A DNA stretch of 30,614 nucleotides from CACKLF01 sp002725175 (GTDB taxonomy: Bacteria > Pseudomonadota > Alphaproteobacteria > Rhodobacterales > Rhodobacteraceae): contig PBQX02000090.1 in assembly GCA_002725175.2 (NCBI GenBank), positions 1 to 30,614 on the forward strand, given 5' to 3'. The notes beneath the pieces are model-generated. The model was given only the letters and a program-made list of their open reading frames with translations, was not told where the DNA came from and searched no databases. A program made the position numbers and the translations under genes. This document shows positions 25,775 through 30,614 of the stretch, piece after piece; the stretch's first letter is position 1; each line of letters begins with the position of its first letter.

Positions 25775-28700
25775 TTATTCTGCAGCAAAGGTTTCTTGTT
25801 GCCTTCTAAATCGGGAAAAAATGGAAACAACTCTATTTTTCATTTTTGTGAAAAAGACAGTAGATTTCGCACCAAGTACCAATAAGGCAGGCGTTGCCAA
25901 AAGGGTAAGGGCGGTAGCAAAAGTGAGGCCGCCAGCGATCGTACTTGAAAGTGTTGTCCACCATTGACTGGAAGGTGCTCCCACCAAAATCTCTCTTCCT
26001 CCAAACTTGATTGTCCATTCAAACACCATTGGCAATAGTCCTAAAATAGTGGTTATGGCCGTAAGAAGAACAGGTCTGAATCTTACTAACCCTGCTCTAA
26101 AGGCCGCAGCCTTCGCATCATATCCCTTCTTGATATATTCATTGAAAGTATCGATCAAAACAATATTATTATTCACCACTATACCAGCCAATGCTATTAT
26201 TCCCATACCTGACATGACAATCCCAAATGGTCTGCCCGTTAGCCATAGTCCAAGAAAGACGCCGCCTGTGGAAAGTACAATAGCTGACATCGTTACGAAT
26301 GTTTGCCAAGCCGAATTAAATTGAATCATTAGTACGATAATCATCAAAACTAAAGAGATTACGAAAGATTGCATTAGGAAAGCTTGTGTTTCTTTGATAT
26401 CTTCATCTTCTCCCCCAAAAGAAACCTCTACACCCGTTACGGTTGGTGTCTTTTCCAGGCTTTCCTTTAATTTATTGACCATGTCTGATGCAAGAAGACC
26501 TTCCTCTACATCTGAATCAATGTAATAAAATCGTACCCCATCTTTTCTTTCAACATTTCCGCTAGTTGGGCTAGGTTTCAATTCTGCAAAAGTTGACAGA
26601 GGTACAAAATCTCCGGTACTTGTTGGAATTTTTAATTCCTGGAGCCGATCAAGATTTCGTTGACCTTTCAAGAACCTTAATTTTACATCTAATTCGTCTT
26701 CTATGTCATCTGGCCTGTAATCCGATATATCTATGCCGGCGGTAAGAAGTTTAACCATTTCACCCAGAGAATAGACAGAAACTCCATGCCTACTTGCAGC
26801 ATCACGATCAATGTCAATTATCCAATCCATTCCAGGTAATGCCCTGCTATCAGACACATCTACAAAGCCTCCAATAGCGTCCATTCGGCCTCTAATATCT
26901 TTAACCGCTTTTGCTAGTGATTCCATATTATTTCCTAGCAATTCGATATGAATTGGCACTCCTCCTCCAGGGCCTTCCTGTTGCGCCTTTATATTCACTT
27001 CGGCACCTGGTATTCCAGCAATACGTGTTCGCATTTCTTCGATCAAGTCTGTAGCTTTTTCCCTTTTATCCCAGTCATCAAAAACCGTTCTAATAAAACC
27101 AACAGAGTCTTTCGGGTCCTGACCATCAGGATCTTGAGTTTTTGCATATTTTGCATCAACACCCGATAATTTTCCTATTCTTCCTTCAGTAGATCTAACT
27201 ATGGCATCCTTTTCTTCCGCTGAAAGATCTCCTCTGGCAAGGACCTGTACCACTGCCTGTTCTGGTTCTATCTCTGGGAAAAAGCTTACTCCTAATCCCG
27301 CAGAAAAATATCCACCAAAAGCAATAACCATCGAAGCAATCACAGTTAAGACGACCATTACTGGATAATGAAGTGCTAACTTAAGGATATTCCTGTATAT
27401 TCTCGGAGCGGATTCTTTTGATCCCAAATTTCTACTACTACTTTTGCCAATTTTACTACCAAGAACAGGAATAAAAATAAGAGCCATAAAAAGAGAAGCC
27501 GACAACACACACATAACGGTAATTGGTAGGTACTTCATAAAACTACCCACAATTCCTGGCCACACAAGTAGTGGCAAGAATACCATCAGTGTGGTAACCG
27601 TAGAGGCGATTATTGGCCAAGACATTCTAGATGCACCTTCTATATAGGCTGACATTCTATCCATTCCTTGGGAAATCTTTCTGTCGGCGTATTCCACTGT
27701 CACAATGACACCATCAACAAGCATACCGGCCACCAAAATTAAGGAGAACAAAACAATAATATTCATTGTTACTCCCATATTGTAGATTACTGATATGCCT
27801 AGAAGAAAACTACCCGGAATTGCTAGACCTACCAGTAGACCATTTCTTAAACCAAGAGTGGCAACGATTACCACCATAACTATAAGAATTGCGGCTAGCA
27901 CATTGTTTCCTAAATCACCTAATAAGTTTTTCACGGTTTCAGAGTCATCATAAAGGTAGCTAGCTTTTACACCCTCAGGCATCATGGAAACCCCTGTGTC
28001 TATAACTTTTCTAGANGCGGCAATTACTTCGATAATATTTGCTCCAACTCGNTTTTTTANGTCCAACACTATTGATCGTTCTCCATTAACTCTGGACCAG
28101 CTATCAGGCTCTTTAAAAGCTCTTCGTACAATTGCAATATCACCAAATTTAATGGTCGTACCATCTGCGACTTTTATAGGCATAGAGATTAAGTCACTTA
28201 CTGTTTCCACAACNCCNGGAACTTTAACCACCATTCTGCCAGCGCCAGTATCAATGGCGCCCGCAGTAACAAGCTGGTTGTTAGCACTAACCAAACTAAT
28301 TACCGTTGATGGATTTAATCCATAGGATTCCATAGCATTTGCATCTACTAATATCTCGACTAGTTCTTCTCGGTCTCCCCCTATATCAACTTCTAAGACG
28401 CCAGGTATAGACTCCAGGCGGTCCTTTATTTCTCTAGCAGCAAAAATGAGCGATTGTTCNGGTACTGGNCCATAAATGGCAGCAGTTAAAATTGGGAAAA
28501 GGGACAATGATACTTCAAAAACCTTTGGTTCTTTTGCCCCTGGAGGAAGATCTTGCTTAGCCTTGTCTACAGCTTCTCGGACATCATCTAGGGCCAGATC
28601 AATGTCTTCTCCAGCTAAAAACTCAAGAGTTATTGAAGCATATCCTTCCGCGCCCACTGCGGTCATCTTATCTAATCCAGCAACTGTTCTGAGATTTTTT

Positions 28701-28906
28701 TCAAGTGGCTTAACCAAGAGTTTTTCAGCGTCGCTAGGTGAAATTCCATCATATCCGACGGATACATATGCTACTGGTATATCTACATCTGGGGTAGCTT
28801 CTTTAGGAATATTAACGTACGCATTGGTACCTATAAAGAATATAAGTAAAAGTCCAAGAATAACAGCTCCAGGTCTACTAAAGCAGGCTTCAATTATTTT
28901 ACGCAT
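25775..28906 (-). CDS. RND-family efflux pump, inner-membrane permease
   Basis: A 1043-residue transporter of the AcrB/HAE1 type: one helix at residues 13-30, a large periplasmic loop, helices 2-6 (about 335-480), helix 7 near 520, a second periplasmic loop and helices 8-12 (about 850-1020). In helix 4 the proton-relay pair of AcrB (Asp-Asp) is Asp398-Gly399 in AGMLVDGVIVTVE, with Glu405 beyond; in helix 10 the relay Lys position lies in AGIVVNNNIVLID and is Asn. Such DG/NN variants are common in uncharacterised HAE1 clades. It exports hydrophobic compounds from membrane and periplasm, with the adaptor encoded just upstream and an outer-membrane factor elsewhere. About ten Ns fall in the first 310 residues. 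Confidence 0.93.
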   Translation of the reverse strand: MRKIIEACFSRPGAVILGLLLIFFIGTNAYVNIPKEATPDVDIPVAYVSVGYDGISPSDAEKLLVKPLEKNLRTVAGLDKMTAVGAEGYASITLEFLAGEDIDLALDDVREAVDKAKQDLPPGAKEPKVFEVSLSLFPILTAAIYXPVXEQSLIFAAREIKDRLESIPGVLEVDIGGDREELVEILVDANAMESYGLNPSTVISLVSANNQLVTAGAIDTGAGRMVVKVXXVVETVSDLISMPIKVADGTTIKFGDIAIVRRAFKEPDSWSRVNGERSIVLDXKXRVGANIIEVIAXSRKVIDTGVSMMPEGVKASYLYDDSETVKNLLGDLGNNVLAAILIVMVVIVATLGLRNGLLVGLAIPGSFLLGISVIYNMGVTMNIIVLFSLILVAGMLVDGVIVTVEYADRKISQGMDRMSAYIEGASRMSWPIIASTVTTLMVFLPLLVWPGIVGSFMKYLPITVMCVLSASLFMALIFIPVLGSKIGKSSSRNLGSKESAPRIYRNILKLALHYPVMVVLTVIASMVIAFGGYFSAGLGVSFFPEIEPEQAVVQVLARGDLSAEEKDAIVRSTEGRIGKLSGVDAKYAKTQDPDGQDPKDSVGFIRTVFDDWDKREKATDLIEEMRTRIAGIPGAEVNIKAQQEGPGGGVPIHIELLGNNMESLAKAVKDIRGRMDAIGGFVDVSDSRALPGMDWIIDIDRDAASRHGVSVYSLGEMVKLLTAGIDISDYRPDDIEDELDVKLRFLKGQRNLDRLQELKIPTSTGDFVPLSTFAELKPSPTSGNVERKDGVRFYYIDSDVEEGLLASDMVNKLKESLEKTPTVTGVEVSFGGEDEDIKETQAFLMQSFVISLVLMIIVLMIQFNSAWQTFVTMSAIVLSTGGVFLGLWLTGRPFGIVMSGMGIIALAGIVVNNNIVLIDTFNEYIKKGYDAKAAAFRAGLVRFRPVLLTAITTILGLLPMVFEWTIKFGGREILVGAPSSQWWTTLSSTIAGGLTFATALTLLATPALLVLGAKSTVFFTKMKNRVVSIFSRFRRQQETFAAE

Positions 28907-28911
28907 AGNTT

Positions 28912-30051
28912 CTANCCATCNTCTTGCATTTCAAAAGTTATTTTCTCACCTTCACTGACAAAAGCTTGTCCTGTAGTCAGCATAAGGTCTCCGTCATTTA
29001 GTCCTGATACATATGCCATATTCCCGGANGCTCGGATTAATTTTACGTCGATTATGCTTACGATGTTCTCACTATTTACNGTNTTAACTCTGAGNGATCC
29101 GTCTTCACTTATTGCCAAATGTGCTGGAGAAACGGAGAATGCTTTTGCTTGATCAATAACAATAGAAACTTCTGAGCTCATGCCTGCGCGGACAGAACCG
29201 TCCTTATTTTCTAATTCAACTTCTACATCAAATGTTCTAGTTGCTTGATTTGCAGCTGAAGCTATTCTTTTTACTTTACCTATTTTCTCTTCGATTCCAG
29301 GNATTGTGATAACCACATTGTCGTTTAGAGATATTTTTCCTATTTGGGTTTGAGGAACAGGTGCAATTAATTTCATTGTCGCCATACCCATTATAGTAGA
29401 CACAACATTATCTTTTTTAATAAATTGACCAGTTTCCAGAGATAGTTCTTCCAGTATTCCAGATTTTTGTGCCTTTATTTCAGTGTGTGCGATTTGTTGC
29501 TTGATACTTGCCACTTGAGCCTTTGCTTGTTTTAAGGCAGCTTCAGACTGAACCAATTCAAGGTTAGATGCGTAGTTTTTTCCCAACTTTTCAGCTATGT
29601 CNAAAGACTGCTGGGCTGATTTTTCTGCTGATATGGCTGCTTCAAGATCCATAGCCAAATTCTCTCTGTCAAGGCTTGCTATTACCTGGCCTTTTTCAAC
29701 TTTGCTACCTTCGGTTACGAGAATATCTGTCACTATTCCACTGCGTCGTGCAATTATATTNATGCTATAGATGGGCTCTGTAACACCACTTGCTCTTACT
29801 ACAATATCTGTATCATTATTCTTTACCTTCACAGCCGAAACTATGAAGGTTTTCTCNTTCTTTTCAGTTTGGGTNGNTTTTATTTNGTCTANNACTTCNT
29901 GNGGGGGTCCAGGNAAAAAATTATCAGAAGCCATCCAGAGTACAACAGCTAGAGCAATAATTGTAGCTAGCCAATATGATGGAGGCATNATNTTTGANAN
30001 NCGNNCAANTATANNANCNTTTTGAGNCTTANNTGAANTTTTTTGTTTCAC
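28912..30051 (-). CDS. RND efflux membrane-fusion protein (HlyD/AcrA-like adaptor)
   Basis: About 379 residues. After a basic, N-rich start there is one membrane segment (PPSYWLATIIALAVVLWMA), then the barrel-sandwich halves: SGIVTDILVTEGSKVEKGQV near residue 110 and IKAQKSGILEELSLETGQ near 195, flanking a short coiled coil rich in Ala, Lys and Gln, then beta-barrel and membrane-proximal domains. It bridges the inner-membrane pump to an outer-membrane channel. It ends five bases before the pump gene, so the two are one operon. GTG 30051 is the furthest start the frame allows, but the first 25 codons contain many Ns, so the true start could be different, for example nearer the MPPSYW segment. 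Confidence 0.88.
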   Translation of the reverse strand: MKQKXSXKXQXXXIXXXXSXXMPPSYWLATIIALAVVLWMASDNFXPGPXXEXXDXIKXTQTEKXEKTFIVSAVKVKNNDTDIVVRASGVTEPIYSXNIIARRSGIVTDILVTEGSKVEKGQVIASLDRENLAMDLEAAISAEKSAQQSXDIAEKLGKNYASNLELVQSEAALKQAKAQVASIKQQIAHTEIKAQKSGILEELSLETGQFIKKDNVVSTIMGMATMKLIAPVPQTQIGKISLNDNVVITXPGIEEKIGKVKRIASAANQATRTFDVEVELENKDGSVRAGMSSEVSIVIDQAKAFSVSPAHLAISEDGXLRVXXVNSENIVSIIDVKLIRXSGNMAYVSGLNDGDLMLTTGQAFVSEGEKITFEMQXDX

Positions 30052-30140
30052 TTTNNCACCTGNATANAANNAACTCAGNAGGATATANTTCTAAATNNNC
30101 ATTTTTACAAGTACNGTTNGTCNTTAAANTNNAAATAAGT
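29977..30140. other. Low-quality stretch dense in ambiguous bases
   Basis: More than thirty Ns fall in about 160 bases, covering the N-terminal codons of the RND adaptor and part of its promoter region. Elsewhere Ns are single and spaced by tens to hundreds of bases. Start site and regulatory sites here cannot be read. Confidence 0.9.
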
Positions 30141-30291
30141 TTTCTTTGTGAACTTGACTAATAAAAAAGTTAAACATTTTTTACCTATACTAACATAATG
30201 ACTATTAAAAATTATGATTTTAGTTTATAAGCAGGCGTATTCTTGCCCAAAATATGTAAGAAGCTAAACAAACAAATATATGAGGTATATT
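30141..30291 (+). promoter_or_regulatory. Leader and promoter region of the NCS2 permease gene
   Basis: This AT-rich stretch lies between the divergent RND operon and the permease gene. TATACT at 30186-30191 is a good -10 hexamer but has no matched -35 box; TTGACT at 30154-30159 is a good -35 hexamer but 26 bases away from it. A GAGG ribosome site at 30282-30285 lies six bases before ATG 30292. A weak stem, GCAGG pairing with CTTGC near 30230-30246, is too small to call a riboswitch or terminator. Confidence 0.3.
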
Positions 30292-30614
30292 ATGAGCGAA
30301 AATATTAATGGATCTTACATGGATCCAGATAATACTCCTCCTATGGGGGAGGCTATTCCTTTAGGATTGCAACATGTGCTTGCTATGTTTGCGTCAAACG
30401 TCACACCTTCTGTTATTGTTGCTGGAGCAGCAGGGCTAGCTTTTGGAGGTGCTGAGCAAATATATTTAATACAAATGGCAATGTTATTTGCTGGTGTTGC
30501 AACGTTATTTCAAACAATAGGTATGGGGCCTGTAGGGGCTAGACTGCCTATCATGCAAGGTACAAGTTTTGCTTTTGTAGCGGTCTTGGCTGGTGTTGCA
30601 GCTACACAAGGTTT
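30292..30614 (+). CDS. NCS2-family nucleobase (xanthine/uracil) permease, 5' part only
   Basis: The first 107 codons of a membrane transporter, cut by the right edge. After a polar start the chain reads PLGLQHVLAMFASNVTPSVI, the first-helix signature of the nucleobase:cation symporter-2 family, where the QH pair helps bind substrate. Further hydrophobic segments follow (YLIQMAMLFAGVATLFQTIG), then GARLPIMQGTSFAFVAVL, the family's conserved loop before helix 3. Members import xanthine, uric acid or uracil with a cation. GAGG six bases upstream fixes ATG 30292. It is divergent from the RND operon. Xanthine versus uracil specificity cannot be told, since the discriminating C-terminal half is outside the window. 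Confidence 0.88.
   Translation, partial: MSENINGSYMDPDNTPPMGEAIPLGLQHVLAMFASNVTPSVIVAGAAGLAFGGAEQIYLIQMAMLFAGVATLFQTIGMGPVGARLPIMQGTSFAFVAVLAGVAATQG

Noticed and set aside
30141..30291. Purine or xanthine riboswitch before the NCS2 permease gene
   Set aside because: No conserved junction or paired loops could be recognised; only a weak five-pair stem is present, and the upstream part is obscured by Ns.
1..30614. tRNA, rRNA, CRISPR arrays, insertion sequences, prophage or defence genes
   Set aside because: No cloverleaf-like or rRNA sequence, spaced direct repeats, transposase, integrase or terminal inverted repeats were noticed on reading both strands.

Overview
The window is about 30.6 kb of AT-rich DNA (roughly 40% G+C by eye), densely coding on both strands, with no RNA gene, CRISPR array or insertion sequence seen. 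The gene content points to a free-living, probably marine, Gram-negative proteobacterium, most likely a low-GC alphaproteobacterium: a C3-sulfonate pathway with a SoeABC-type sulfite dehydrogenase as in roseobacters, an AtuA/acyl-CoA carboxylase island, an AbrB-family membrane protein and an RND pump. The taxonomic placement is inference. Single Ns begin at 12109, never break a reading frame, and become dense near 29.98-30.14 kb, so the sequence looks like a draft or metagenomic consensus.

Region 1 (1-6857, + strand) is a compact sulfonate-catabolism operon: the 3' end of an HpsN/HisD-like dehydrogenase, a CuyA-type L-cysteate sulfo-lyase, an Asp/Glu-racemase-family protein (proposed cysteate racemase), and soeA-soeB-soeC. 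Read together they oxidise a sulfonated alcohol such as dihydroxypropanesulfonate, desulfonate cysteate to pyruvate, ammonium and sulfite, and pass the sulfite electrons to the quinone pool. soeA is split by a one-base frame break at an A10 tract; its C-terminal 58 or so codons lie intact in the next frame.

Region 2 (6864-14960) is a fatty-acid or terpenoid-type beta-oxidation set: on the minus strand a FadB/FadJ-like bifunctional enzyme and two unlike acyl-CoA dehydrogenases; on the plus strand a quinone-reductase-like MDR enzyme and an SDR; then a thiolase and a MaoC hydratase on the minus strand. The 11304-11494 divergent intergenic region carries two AGCGCT-centred palindromes.

Region 3 (15178-24662, + strand) holds an acyl-CoA synthetase, an AtuA-family protein, the beta and alpha subunits of a biotin-dependent acyl-CoA carboxylase, a TIGR03084/MDMPI-like metal protein and a DadA-like FAD oxidase. 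Between the two carboxylase subunits only the last 40-50 codons of an enoyl-CoA hydratase remain. The set resembles the acyclic-terpene or leucine/isovalerate carboxylase pathways, but the substrate cannot be read from sequence.

Region 4 (24706-30614) has an AbrB-family membrane protein, a convergent RND efflux operon (membrane-fusion protein then pump, no outer-membrane factor in view), and the start of a divergent NCS2 nucleobase permease cut by the window end. No gene-free stretch exceeds 300 bases.
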